From Caccoplasma sp905210875 (GTDB taxonomy: Bacteria > Bacteroidota > Bacteroidia > Bacteroidales > UBA11471): 64,000 nt of DNA. Positions 42,779 through 52,100 of the stretch are shown here, in pieces. The translations under genes were made by a program, and so were the position numbers. Under the pieces are notes generated by a model. It made no database searches and was not told the origin of the DNA. It saw nothing but the letters and a program-made list of their open reading frames with translations. Where the stretch lies: NCBI GenBank assembly GCA_963931635.1, contig OZ007034.1, forward strand, positions 1,798,001 through 1,862,000, written 5' to 3'. The first letter of the stretch is position 1, and every line of letters starts with the position of its first letter.

Positions 42779-44005
42779 ATGCGTCTATTCGTTTCGATAT
42801 ATGTTTTGATGTTTTTTGTGGCATCGGCGTTTCTTTCGTCGTGCAGGGATGCTCATGAAGAAGGGATAGTTTATCCCGGAGTGAGTGATACGTGCGACCG
42901 TACCGTGCTGGTATATATGTTGGGAAGCAATACGTTGGGCGGATTTGTGGAGAATAACATTTCGGCCATGCAGAGGGCTGTGTCCAACGGTTTTCTCAAT
43001 AATGGCAATCTGTTGCTTTACGTCGACCGGTACAATGCATTGCCCACACTCGAGCAACTTTCTTTATACAATAATTCGGTCAAACGCACGGTTGTCAAGA
43101 CCTATGAAGATCGCAACTCTGCAACCGTCGACGTGATGTCTTCGGTTATTGAAGACATGAAGGAGCTTTATCCCGCCGCGAGTTACGGATTGATACTGTG
43201 GTCGCACGCCAGTGGGTGGTATCCGGCTTATATAACGGCCGAGATGGTAAGTGGGGCAACTACCCGTTCGTTTGGCGATGATGAAGGCAAGGCGATGAAT
43301 ATAGACGATGTAGCCCGTGCCATTCCCGATTCTACATTCGACTTTATTTTGTGCGATGCCTGTTATATGGGTACCGTAGAAGTGGCATACGATTTACGCA
43401 ACGATTGTCGATATTATGTGGCATCGCCGGCCGCCATCATGGGGGGAGGATTTCCTTATGAAAAGATTATAGGCGATCTCTTTTCGTGTGAGAAACCGGT
43501 GCCCGAGAATTTGATAGATGTGTGCCGGTCGTATATGACTTATTATCGTTTCTATGATCCTTATGCCACCATATCGTTGATTGATATGCGGGAGTTGGAT
43601 GCCTTGGCCCATGCTGTGGGTTTGGCCTTGAAACAGAGTACCGACACGTTGCATTTGTCGGCGATACAGCAATTCTCTCAGGAGAAGGGGACAAGGATCA
43701 GCTATCAGAATCTGTTTTTCGATTTGGACGATTATGTGTCCCATGCTTGTGCCGACACCCTGGCTTACACCCTCTTTTCAGCCTGTATCGACCGAACCGT
43801 ACTCTATGCCGATGCAACCGACAGTTACCTTTCCAATGTGTCGGGTAGGTGGTGCCCATTCCCGATAAATCGCTGTTGTGGTTTGGCTGCTTATATTCCC
43901 GGGGCCTGTGCCGATGAGATGATTGATACATATTATAAAAGTCTTTCATGGTATGAGGCTGTTTACAAAGAGGTTGATAAAATGCCTGTAATTGTTGCTG
44001 ATTGA
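42779..44005 (+). CDS. Clostripain-family (C11) cysteine peptidase lipoprotein
   Basis: A 408-residue protein with a lipoprotein signal peptide (lipobox FLSSC, C22). The C11 catalytic dyad is seen as H143 in 'LILWSHASGW' and C195 in 'FILCDACYMG'. Both lie after the expected beta-strands of the caspase-like fold, and 'TVLVYMLGSNTLGG' is the typical opening strand. C11 enzymes cut after arginine or lysine and are often self-activated by internal cleavage. It is anchored in the outer or inner membrane by lipid. The MscS gene follows one base after its stop, so both are probably translated from one mRNA. Confidence 0.9.
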   Translation: MRLFVSIYVLMFFVASAFLSSCRDAHEEGIVYPGVSDTCDRTVLVYMLGSNTLGGFVENNISAMQRAVSNGFLNNGNLLLYVDRYNALPTLEQLSLYNNSVKRTVVKTYEDRNSATVDVMSSVIEDMKELYPAASYGLILWSHASGWYPAYITAEMVSGATTRSFGDDEGKAMNIDDVARAIPDSTFDFILCDACYMGTVEVAYDLRNDCRYYVASPAAIMGGGFPYEKIIGDLFSCEKPVPENLIDVCRSYMTYYRFYDPYATISLIDMRELDALAHAVGLALKQSTDTLHLSAIQQFSQEKGTRISYQNLFFDLDDYVSHACADTLAYTLFSACIDRTVLYADATDSYLSNVSGRWCPFPINRCCGLAAYIPGACADEMIDTYYKSLSWYEAVYKEVDKMPVIVAD

Positions 44006-44006
44006 T

Positions 44007-44918
44007 ATGGAACTTTTGGAAATAGATTTGTCATCGGTATTGACCGAGGTGGTCGACACGACACGAGTCGACCCTGTAAAGAGTGTGATAGAACAATATG
44101 CCGGTATGACGGCCGATGAGATACTCTCTGCCCTGTTTTCTCATTTGCTCGCTTTCGGACTGAAATTTGTCGGAGCGCTGGTTATATTTTTTGCCGGACG
44201 CTGGTTGATGCAGCGATTCAGTCGTTTTATCATGCGTATGTTGGAGCGTCGCCATGTAGAGTTGTCGGTGCAGTCGTTCCTGGGCAGTTTTATCAACATT
44301 GTATTCATGTTGATTCTTGTCGTGCTTGTCATTGGAATATTCGGGGTTAATACGACATCATTTGTGGCATTGTTTGCTTCGGCCGGTGTTGCCATCGGTA
44401 TGGCATTGAGCGGTTCGTTGCAGAATTTTGCCGGTGGTCTCATGATATTGGTATTCAAACCCTATAAGGTCGGCGATTTTATCGAGGCACAGGGGCAGAG
44501 CGGTACGGTGAAGGAGATTCAGATTTTCAATACCGTTCTTATTACGGGCGACAACCGTATGATTTTCGTACCCAACGGAAATTTGTCGAACAACATCATT
44601 GTCAACTATTCCCGGGCCGGCATTCGACGGGTGGAATGGACTTTTGGAATCGGCTACGGTGATCGCTACGAGACTGCCAAGAAAGTTCTTGTGGAGCTGT
44701 TGGAGGCCGATGCCCGCATTCTGCGGGAACCGCCCTATTTCATCGCCTTGCATTCGTTGGGAGACAGTTCTGTAAATGTGTTGGTGCGGGCCTGGGTTTC
44801 GACCGAAAATTTCTGGGACGTATATTACGACCTTAACCGAAAGGTTTACAAGGCCTTTGCCGAAAACGATGTAAACATACCCTATCCGCAGATGGATGTA
44901 CATCTGATAAAGGACTAA
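44007..44918 (+). CDS. MscS-type small-conductance mechanosensitive channel
   Basis: A 303-residue channel with three membrane helices. TM3 shows the Gly/Ala-packed pore pattern ('ALFASAGVAIGMALSGSLQNFAGGLMILVFKPYKVGDFI'), given here by its start 'ALFASAGVAIGMALSG'. The cytosolic beta domain ('GTVKEIQIFNTVLITGDNR', 'IFVPNGNLSNNIIVNYSR') and the alpha-beta end domain follow. It opens on membrane tension to release solutes after osmotic downshock. The start was placed at the Met just after the clostripain stop; an earlier Met would overlap that gene. No extra N-terminal domains are present. Confidence 0.93.
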   Translation: MELLEIDLSSVLTEVVDTTRVDPVKSVIEQYAGMTADEILSALFSHLLAFGLKFVGALVIFFAGRWLMQRFSRFIMRMLERRHVELSVQSFLGSFINIVFMLILVVLVIGIFGVNTTSFVALFASAGVAIGMALSGSLQNFAGGLMILVFKPYKVGDFIEAQGQSGTVKEIQIFNTVLITGDNRMIFVPNGNLSNNIIVNYSRAGIRRVEWTFGIGYGDRYETAKKVLVELLEADARILREPPYFIALHSLGDSSVNVLVRAWVSTENFWDVYYDLNRKVYKAFAENDVNIPYPQMDVHLIKD

Positions 44919-45013
44919 TCTTTTTTACTTTTTTATAGGCGTCGCCTCTCTTTCTTTGAAGAGAATTGACTATCTTTACGGCTGCAAAATTTTTTTGCAA
45001 TGTGCGTACTGTG

Positions 45014-45021
45014 TATTTTTG
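45014..45021 (+). promoter_or_regulatory. Putative -7 element of recJ
   Basis: TATTTTTG matches TAnnTTTG, with TTTG 16 bases upstream. It favours the recJ start at 45118 and rules out the in-frame ATG at 44956. Confidence 0.5.
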
Positions 45022-45117
45022 ACAGGGGCGACGACCCTGCGCTTTCTGAGCCGTATAAGGCAATATTCTGTGAACAGGCGCATATTTCGGCTTCCGAAGA
45101 AAATAAAACACTATATA

Positions 45118-46845
45118 ATGGTAAGCAAATGGAACTACGTGCCCCTTACCGAAGAAGAAAAGCATATAAAAAAGAGATTGGCAGAGACCCTGTCGATAAG
45201 CCCGGCTATATGCACACTTCTAGTCCAGCGGGGGCTGAAGACAGAAGAACAAGTTAAGAAATTTTTCCGACCGCAGTTGTCCGATTTGTATGATCCGTTT
45301 TTGCTGAAAGATATGGATAAGGCCGTAGCACGCCTTAATCAGGCTATGGGGGCCAAAGAAAAAATCCTTATCTACGGCGATTATGACGTTGATGGAACCA
45401 CGGCTGTGGCATTGGTTTACAAATTCCTGAACAACTTTTATTCCAATATTGACTATTACATTCCCGACCGTTACGACGAGGGGTATGGCATTTCGATAAA
45501 AGGTATTGATTATGCCGCCGATAACGGTTTCTCCTTGGTTATTGCCCTCGATTGCGGCATCAAGGCTGTCGAAAAGGTTGCCTATGCCAAGGAACGGGGA
45601 GTCGAATTTATCATCTGCGACCATCATGTGCCCGACGATGAATTGCCCAAGGCCGTAGCCGTGCTTGATGCCAAGCGCGAAGACGATACCTATCCCTACC
45701 ATCACCTGTCGGGGTGTGGAGTAGGTTTTAAGTTCATGCAGGGATTTGCCGCCAGCAACAATATCAGTGTCGAGCAGTTTCTGTATCCGCTACTCGATAT
45801 GGTGGCGGTGAGCATTGCATCGGATATCGTGCCGATTACCGACGAGAATCGCATTTTGGCCTATCATGGCCTCCGCAGGCTGAATTCCAATCCCAGCCTT
45901 GGTTTACAAGGAATCATCAATGTATGTGGACTGCGGGGAAAAGAGATTACCATCAGCGATATTGTTTTCAAGATAGGCCCCCGCATCAACGCCTCGGGGC
46001 GCATGCAATCGGGAAAGGAGGCGGTTGAACTATTGGTTTCCAAAGATGCCTCAACGGCCATGAAAAAAAGCCACGACATCAACCAGTATAATGAGGACCG
46101 CAAGGAACTGGACAAGAAGGTTACCGAGGAGGCCAGCCATCTGTTGGAGCAACAGGCCGATTTTCCCGATCGTAAATCGATTGTCATATACAATGCCGAG
46201 TGGCACAAAGGAATCATTGGTATTGTGGCATCTCGTCTTACGGAGTTGTATTATCGTCCGTCGGTGGTACTGACGCTCTCCAACGGCCTGGTTACCGGGT
46301 CGGCCCGTTCGGTGCAGGGCTTTGATGTGTACAAGGCTGTGGAGTCGTGTCGCGATTTGCTCGAAAACTTCGGAGGTCATACCTATGCGGCCGGCCTTTC
46401 GTTGAAAGAAGAGAATGTAGCCTCTTTTGTCGACCGGTTTGAAAATTATGTGGCTGAGAATATCCTCTTGGAGCAGACCAGTCCGCAGATTGATATCGAC
46501 ATGGAGTTGGGGTTTGAAGAAATCACTCCCGAGTTCTACGCCTGTCTGAAACAGTTCAGTCCCGTCGGTCCCGGCAACATGAAACCTGTATTCTCTACCC
46601 AGGGTGTCGTCGATGCAGGTTCACGTCTGGTGGGACGTAACCAGGAGCATCTCAAACTCGAAGTGTGTGACCCCCGCACCTCGATAACGTTGAATGGAAT
46701 AGCTTTTGGTATGCATGAGCACTATGCCTATATCAAGAGCGGAGCGCCGTTTGACATCTGTTATACGATTGAGGAGAACAATTTCAAGGGCATAACTTCG
46801 ATGCAGTTGCAGGTGAAAGATATACGTCCCTCGGTTAAGAAATAA
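45118..46845 (+). CDS. recJ: Single-stranded-DNA-specific exonuclease RecJ
   Basis: The 575-residue DHH-family 5'-3' exonuclease used in recombinational and mismatch repair. The metal-binding motifs are intact: 'IYGDYDVDGTTAVAL' (85-99), 'DCGI' (about 145-148), and 'ICDHHVPDD' (167-175, the DHH motif). The DHHA1 domain shows 'NFGGHTYAAGLSL', and the OB-fold follows ('LKLEVCDP'). An in-frame ATG 54 codons upstream gives a low-quality extension and lies before the promoter. It stands alone and ends at a large hairpin. Confidence 0.95.
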   Translation: MVSKWNYVPLTEEEKHIKKRLAETLSISPAICTLLVQRGLKTEEQVKKFFRPQLSDLYDPFLLKDMDKAVARLNQAMGAKEKILIYGDYDVDGTTAVALVYKFLNNFYSNIDYYIPDRYDEGYGISIKGIDYAADNGFSLVIALDCGIKAVEKVAYAKERGVEFIICDHHVPDDELPKAVAVLDAKREDDTYPYHHLSGCGVGFKFMQGFAASNNISVEQFLYPLLDMVAVSIASDIVPITDENRILAYHGLRRLNSNPSLGLQGIINVCGLRGKEITISDIVFKIGPRINASGRMQSGKEAVELLVSKDASTAMKKSHDINQYNEDRKELDKKVTEEASHLLEQQADFPDRKSIVIYNAEWHKGIIGIVASRLTELYYRPSVVLTLSNGLVTGSARSVQGFDVYKAVESCRDLLENFGGHTYAAGLSLKEENVASFVDRFENYVAENILLEQTSPQIDIDMELGFEEITPEFYACLKQFSPVGPGNMKPVFSTQGVVDAGSRLVGRNQEHLKLEVCDPRTSITLNGIAFGMHEHYAYIKSGAPFDICYTIEENNFKGITSMQLQVKDIRPSVKK

Positions 46846-46867
46846 TTTTTGTAATGATGCATGAATA

Positions 46868-46905
46868 AGAGAAGGGGAAGAAAATTTATTTTCTTCCCCT
46901 TCTCT
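46868..46905. terminator. Large hairpin between recJ and the beta-barrel gene
   Basis: A 17-bp perfect stem with a four-base loop lies between convergent genes. There is no T-run on either side, so it may act as a factor-dependent terminator or protect the 3' end. Confidence 0.55.
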
Positions 46906-46920
46906 ATGTGGAATTGATGT

Positions 46921-47556
46921 TTAGAATGAGAGTCCGACTCTGAATCCCAGATTATTCAGTCCGTCTATTTTATAGATAAGCAGTTTGTTCTGGTTTGTGG
47001 CATACTCGTAGTACAATGCCACATGGAAGCCAAACAGTCCCGGGCCCATCGGGTAGATGTTGGTGCCTATCTCGGGCGACATGAAGAAGCCCCATTTTTC
47101 GTTGCTGCTGCTGTATACGTTGTAGTAGGTGGTTGCTTTGGCATATTGAGCACCCAGTTTAAGGCCTACGTACGGAGAGAATTTCTTTTCGGGCATGAAT
47201 CGATATCGGAAGGCTGCGCCGAAAGGCAGTTGAAACAAGCAGTGTTGTTGGTCGGTTGTGAGTCGCGACGAAGACGATAGATTGAGTGTCTGGGTAGGGA
47301 TATATTCATTGTTTGTATGGAATGCCATGAATAGTCCCACACCCATATTGGGGGTGAAGTAGTATCCCCCTTCAAAATTCATACCCCAACCGCTGGCTTT
47401 CTCGGCAAAACCGTTGTTTATGGGAATATTGAATTGCCAGTCGACGTTGGCATATCCGTTTTTCATCTGTTGCTGAGCTCCGCCCAGAGCGGGAAAGAGC
47501 AGCGAGAGGGCGCATGCAAAAACGATGCGCAATCGATTGATGCAGATTGTTTTCAT
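46921..47556 (-). CDS. Outer-membrane beta-barrel protein
   Basis: A 211-residue protein with a signal peptide ending GGAQ, then alternating hydrophobic-polar strands rich in Tyr, Phe and Gly ('WGMNFEGGYYFTPNMGVGLF', 'AAFRYRFMPEKKFSPYVGL', 'GFHVALYYEYATNQ') and a C-terminal phenylalanine ('GFRVGLSF'), the usual end signal for barrel insertion. Its size suits an eight-stranded barrel of the OmpA/OmpX/OmpW type. No specific role can be named. It lies eight bases behind a DUF4136-type lipoprotein gene and is probably co-transcribed with it. Confidence 0.82.
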   Translation of the reverse strand: MKTICINRLRIVFACALSLLFPALGGAQQQMKNGYANVDWQFNIPINNGFAEKASGWGMNFEGGYYFTPNMGVGLFMAFHTNNEYIPTQTLNLSSSSRLTTDQQHCLFQLPFGAAFRYRFMPEKKFSPYVGLKLGAQYAKATTYYNVYSSSNEKWGFFMSPEIGTNIYPMGPGLFGFHVALYYEYATNQNKLLIYKIDGLNNLGFRVGLSF

Positions 47557-47564
47557 TGTTATAA

Positions 47565-48194
47565 TCAGTTTTGTGTATTCAGATAAGATGATTGTTCAAA
47601 AGCCTGGTTCAGGGCTGCAACAGCCAGTTGCAGATTTATCCGGTTCGACGAGTAGAGAAGCCCCGACATATAGGCATTCCAGATGATGGGAATCTTTTTG
47701 GCCTGGGTATCAAGTTTTACCATTTCCACCAGGAGCGATCCGGTTGTATAGTTATACGATACGGTGTAGGGATAGTACCAGCTGTTCCAATATCCGCCCC
47801 AGTATCCGGGGTACCAGTATCCGGGGTAGTCCCACCACCAGTAGGGGCTGCTGTAATTGGTGAAGTAGTAGGTGCTTTCCACATAGCTCACCTGCAACCC
47901 TACATCGGCAAACTCTTTCTCGACAACTTGTGTATAGCCGTAAGCTGCCATCTTTTCGGCGATGGTAGTAAGCAGTTGGTCCGACTGTTCGTTGTTCCAG
48001 TACGAAGGTGTCTTACTCGACGTGATGAGCAGGATACTGTCGGGAATGTAATAGGTGTTGAAAGTTTTGAAATTTTCGCTCGTATCGTAATCGGTGTATA
48101 CGAGGAAATTTCCGCTGAGTTTGGAGGTGTCCGGGTCTTTTTGGCAAGAAGCGGTCAAGAGTAGGACGAGGAGGAGAGGAGTTAGTTTTTTCAT
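47565..48194 (-). CDS. DUF4136-type lipoprotein with aromatic-rich insert
   Basis: A 209-residue lipoprotein (lipobox LTASC, acylated at C17). It has the DUF4136 pattern: 'FLVYTDYDTSENFKTFNTYY' near the start, a repeated Leu-rich middle ('LLTTIAEKMAAYGYTQVVE') and a C-terminal part 'GSLLVEMVKLDTQAKKIPIIWNAYM'. The middle holds a stretch of about 30 residues that is almost entirely Trp, Tyr, Pro and Gly ('PYWWWDYPGYWYPGYWGGYW'). Such inserts occur in other family members, probably as a surface loop. Function unknown. The following gene encodes a small barrel, so the two may form an envelope pair. Confidence 0.8.
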   Translation of the reverse strand: MKKLTPLLLVLLLTASCQKDPDTSKLSGNFLVYTDYDTSENFKTFNTYYIPDSILLITSSKTPSYWNNEQSDQLLTTIAEKMAAYGYTQVVEKEFADVGLQVSYVESTYYFTNYSSPYWWWDYPGYWYPGYWGGYWNSWYYPYTVSYNYTTGSLLVEMVKLDTQAKKIPIIWNAYMSGLLYSSNRINLQLAVAALNQAFEQSSYLNTQN

Positions 48195-48276
48195 TGTTCT
48201 TCCCATTTTAGGTTATTATTAAGAATCTTTTACCCTAATAACAAACCCAATTATGGAAAGTTTTATATCTCCGCGA

Positions 48277-48930
48277 TTATTTAATAAAATATTCGTAAAA
48301 ACCCGTACCTACCCCCACCAGCGACATGACGATGATGATGATGCCGATACTTCGGTTGATGAGCCACAAACTGCGCAGATTGAACCGCGTGCGCACTTTA
48401 TTGATGATGAAAGTGATGGTAAACCACCAGATAAATGCTCCCAGGATAATTGATACATATCCGAGAATGTAATGTCCCGTATGCATCTCGGGCAGGAAAA
48501 AATTGAGTCGGGCAAACAATCCTATGAGAAGGAACAGTATCAGCGGATTGGAGAGTGTAAGCAGAAAAGATGAGGCGAAATCCTGGGTGAATGAGGTCTT
48601 CTGGTTCATTCGTTTGCGGATATTGCGGGCCGGATTTTGTCTATACAGATAGATGCCGAAACAACATAGAACAAGACTGCCGGCTATCTGTATGGGAGCT
48701 TGATTGTCTTCGATGAAGTCGATGACAATCGATAGGCCGAAACCTGTGAGCAAGGCGTAGAACAAGTCCGACAGCGAAGCCCCTATTCCGGTGGCCAGTC
48801 CCGACATACGGCCTTTGTTGAGGGTGCGCTGTATGCATAGAACCCCGATAGGCCCCATGGGAGCCGACACGAGTATGCCAATCAGTAATCCTCTGACAAT
48901 TATATGTATAAGAAGTTCGGCTGTTGTCAT
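48277..48930 (-). CDS. LysE-family amino-acid exporter
   Basis: A 217-residue, six-helix protein. 'SAPMGPIGVLCIQRTLNKGR' is the LysE/RhtB signature in the first helix, followed by 'GLATGIGASLSDLFYALL' and the long hydrophilic loop between helices 3 and 4. Members export lysine, homoserine, threonine and similar amino acids. Which one is used here is unknown. It is transcribed alone from a -7 box about 50 bases upstream; its end is close to, but not overlapping, the DUF4136 gene on the same strand. Confidence 0.88.
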   Translation of the reverse strand: MTTAELLIHIIVRGLLIGILVSAPMGPIGVLCIQRTLNKGRMSGLATGIGASLSDLFYALLTGFGLSIVIDFIEDNQAPIQIAGSLVLCCFGIYLYRQNPARNIRKRMNQKTSFTQDFASSFLLTLSNPLILFLLIGLFARLNFFLPEMHTGHYILGYVSIILGAFIWWFTITFIINKVRTRFNLRSLWLINRSIGIIIIVMSLVGVGTGFYEYFIK

Positions 48931-48980
48931 TAGATAGGAACCTTTTGGGAAGAGAGCCGTAGAGCTGCGTTTCTTCGATG

Positions 48981-48988
48981 CAAATATA
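48981..48988 (-). promoter_or_regulatory. Putative -7 element of the LysE gene
   Basis: TATATTTG on the minus strand matches TAnnTTTG, 51 bases before the ATG. Confidence 0.5.
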
Positions 48989-49045
48989 GGGATTAATTCC
49001 CGAAAATACTTTTCTTTTATTTTTTTATAAGCCGAGCCTTTTCAT

Positions 49046-49053
49046 TACATTTG
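49046..49053 (+). promoter_or_regulatory. Putative -7 element of the purL operon
   Basis: TACATTTG matches TAnnTTTG, 65 bases before the purL ATG. I see no purine riboswitch in the leader. Confidence 0.5.
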
Positions 49054-49117
49054 CACAGATTTAGACGTTTCTCTACGAGAACCTTTTCCTGATTATACAC
49101 TCATAAAACAATAGAGA

Positions 49118-52100
49118 ATGGTACTTTTCTTTAAAAATCCCGAGCAACAGATTATCGCTGTTGATGTTACACACGAATTATCGACTACGGAAGTCGAAAA
49201 ACTGAGTTGGCTTTTTGGCCAGGCACAGCTACTTGCCGAGACCCGTCTCGACGGCTGGTTTGTCGGTCCGCGCAAAGAGATGATTACCCCGTGGAGTACC
49301 AATGCCGTGGAAATCACACAGAACATGGGTCTTGACGGAATTCTTCGCATCGAAGAGTTCTTTCCCGTAGCCGATGGCAACGCCGAGCATGACCCCATGC
49401 TGCAACGTATGTACAACGGCATAGACCAGAAGATTTTTGAAATCAACAAGCAGCCCGACCCCATTGTGTACATCGACGACATCGTGGCCTATAATGCTCA
49501 GGAAGGTCTTGCTCTGAGCGACGAAGAAGTAAAGTACCTCAACGATTTGAGCCGGAAATTGGGCCGGAAACTCACCGACAGCGAAGTATTCGGTTTTTCG
49601 CAGGTAAACTCGGAACACTGCCGCCACAAAATCTTTAACGGGGTGTTCATCATCGACGGAGTGGAGAAAGAGAGTTCTCTCTTTAAACTGATAAAGAAAA
49701 CGTCGCAGGAAAATCCCAACAATCTCGTGTCGGCTTACAAAGACAACGTTGCCTTCAACAAGGGGCCGGTAGTGGAGCAGTTTGCTCCGGCAACCCAGGA
49801 CAAGCCCGACTTTTTTGAAATAAAAGATATTGAGACCGTTATCTCGCTCAAAGCCGAGACCCATAATTTCCCCACCACCGTTGAGCCCTTCAACGGTGCT
49901 GCAACCGGTACCGGCGGTGAGATACGCGACCGTCTCGGCGGTGGAAAAGCCAGTCTCCCCATTGCCGGAACGGCTGTGTATATGACCTCTTATCCCCGCA
50001 CCGAAGAGGGTCGCGAGTGGGAAAATGCCATGCAGCCCCGTAAATGGCTGTATCAGACTCCTGAACAGATACTTATCAAAGCTTCGAACGGAGCTTCCGA
50101 CTTCGGTAACAAATTTGGACAACCGCTTATCTGCGGTTCGCTCCTCACCTTTGAACACGCCGAGAATTACAAGAAATTTGCCTACGACAAGGTTATCATG
50201 CTGGCCGGCGGAGTGGGATTTGCTGCCCGTCGCGATGCTTTGAAGGGAGAAGCCGCACCCGGCGAGAAAGTCGTTGTCATGGGTGGAGATAACTATCGTA
50301 TCGGTATGGGTGGCGGTGCCGTGTCGTCGGTAGAGACCGGACAGTATGCCAACGCCATCGAGCTCAATGCCGTGCAGCGGGCCAACCCCGAGATGCAGAA
50401 ACGTGTGTCGAACGTTATTCGCGCATTGGCCGAGAGCGATAAGAATCCCATCATCTCCATACACGACCATGGAGCCGGTGGTCACCTCAATGCCCTCTCG
50501 GAGTTGGTTGAGTCGACCGGCGGTAAAATCGATATGTGGAAATTGCCTATTGGCGACCCCACCCTTTCGGCCAAAGAAATTGTGGGTAACGAAAGCCAGG
50601 AACGCATGGGTATGCTCATTGCCGAGAAAGACATCGACCATGTGCGCCGCATTGCCGAGCGTGAGCGGGCTCCGATGTATGTAGTGGGCGAGACGACCGG
50701 CGATCACCGTTTCGTTTTTGAGCAGAAAGATGGTGTGCGTCCCATCGACCTTGAAATGGACGACATGTTTGGGAAAGCTCCCCGTACCATCATGCATGAC
50801 AAGACCATTGAAGAAAAATATGAAGATGTGACCTATAACGTAGCCGACATATACCAGTATGTCGAGCAGGTGCTGCAACTCGAAGCCGTTGCCTGCAAGG
50901 ACTGGCTCACCAACAAGGTCGACCGTTCGGTAACCGGTAAGGTGGCCCGTCAGCAATGCCAGGGCGAGATACAGTTGCCGTTGAGCGACTGTGGCGTGGT
51001 GGCACTCGACTATCGCGGAAAAGCCGGTATTGCCACGTCGATAGGTCATGCCCCGCAGGCTGCCATGATCGACCCTGCCGCCGGTTCGGTATTGTCGGTA
51101 GCCGAGGCCCTGACCAATATCGTATGGGCTCCGCTGGCCGAAGGCCTCGACAGTGTCTCGTTGAGCGCCAACTGGATGTGGCCTTGCAAGAACCCCGGCG
51201 AAGATGCCCGTCTCTATCGGGCTGTTGAGGCTTGCAGCCAGTTTGCCTGTGATTTGGGCATAAACATTCCCACCGGAAAAGACAGCCTCTCGATGACTCA
51301 GAAATATGGCGACGAGAAAGTCTATTCGCCCGGTACCGTCATTATCTCGGCCGGAGCCGAAGTGAGCGACGTGAAGAAAGTCGTTTCGCCCGTACTCGTG
51401 CGCGATGCCCGCACGGCCGTTTACTACATCGACTTCTCTTTTGATGCTTTTGCATTGGGCGGTTCGGCCTTTGCCCAGTCGCTCGGTCGGGTAGGCAAGG
51501 AGGCTCCCACCGTGCGCGACTCTGAATATTTTGCATCGGCATTCAACGCCATACAGCAACTCATCGCCGAAGACCTTATCCTGGCCGGCCACGACATCTC
51601 GGCCGGAGGTATGATTACGGCTCTGCTCGAAATGAACTTCGGTAATACCGAGGGCGGTCTCGAAGTGAAACTCGATAAGATTCCCGAGAAAGACCTCATA
51701 AAGATACTGTTCAGCGAGAACCCCGGCGTACTCATTCAGGTTAAGGATCGCAAGGCCGTTGAGAAAATTCTCGAAGAGGCCGGCGTAGGCTATGCCGTTA
51801 TCAGCCACCCGTGCAGCGAGCGTCATATCCTGGTAAGCAAGGACGGTGCCGAATATCTCTTCGGCATCGACCATCTGCGCGACGTATGGTTCTCTTCGTC
51901 CTATCTTCTCGACCGCAAACAGAGTGGAGAGGAGCAGGCCAAGGCCCGTTTCCTCAACTACAAGGAGCAACCTCTGCATTACCACTTCAACAAAGAGTTT
52001 ACCGGAAAGATGCAGTCGTATGGCATCTCGGCCGACCGTCGCACCCACTCGGGTGTCAAGGCTGCCATTATCCGTGAGAAGGGTGTCAATGGCGACCGTG

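Noticed and set aside
44956..45117. N-terminal extension of RecJ
   Set aside because: It precedes the -7 promoter box and has no similarity to RecJ; the start at 45118 gives the normal N-terminus.
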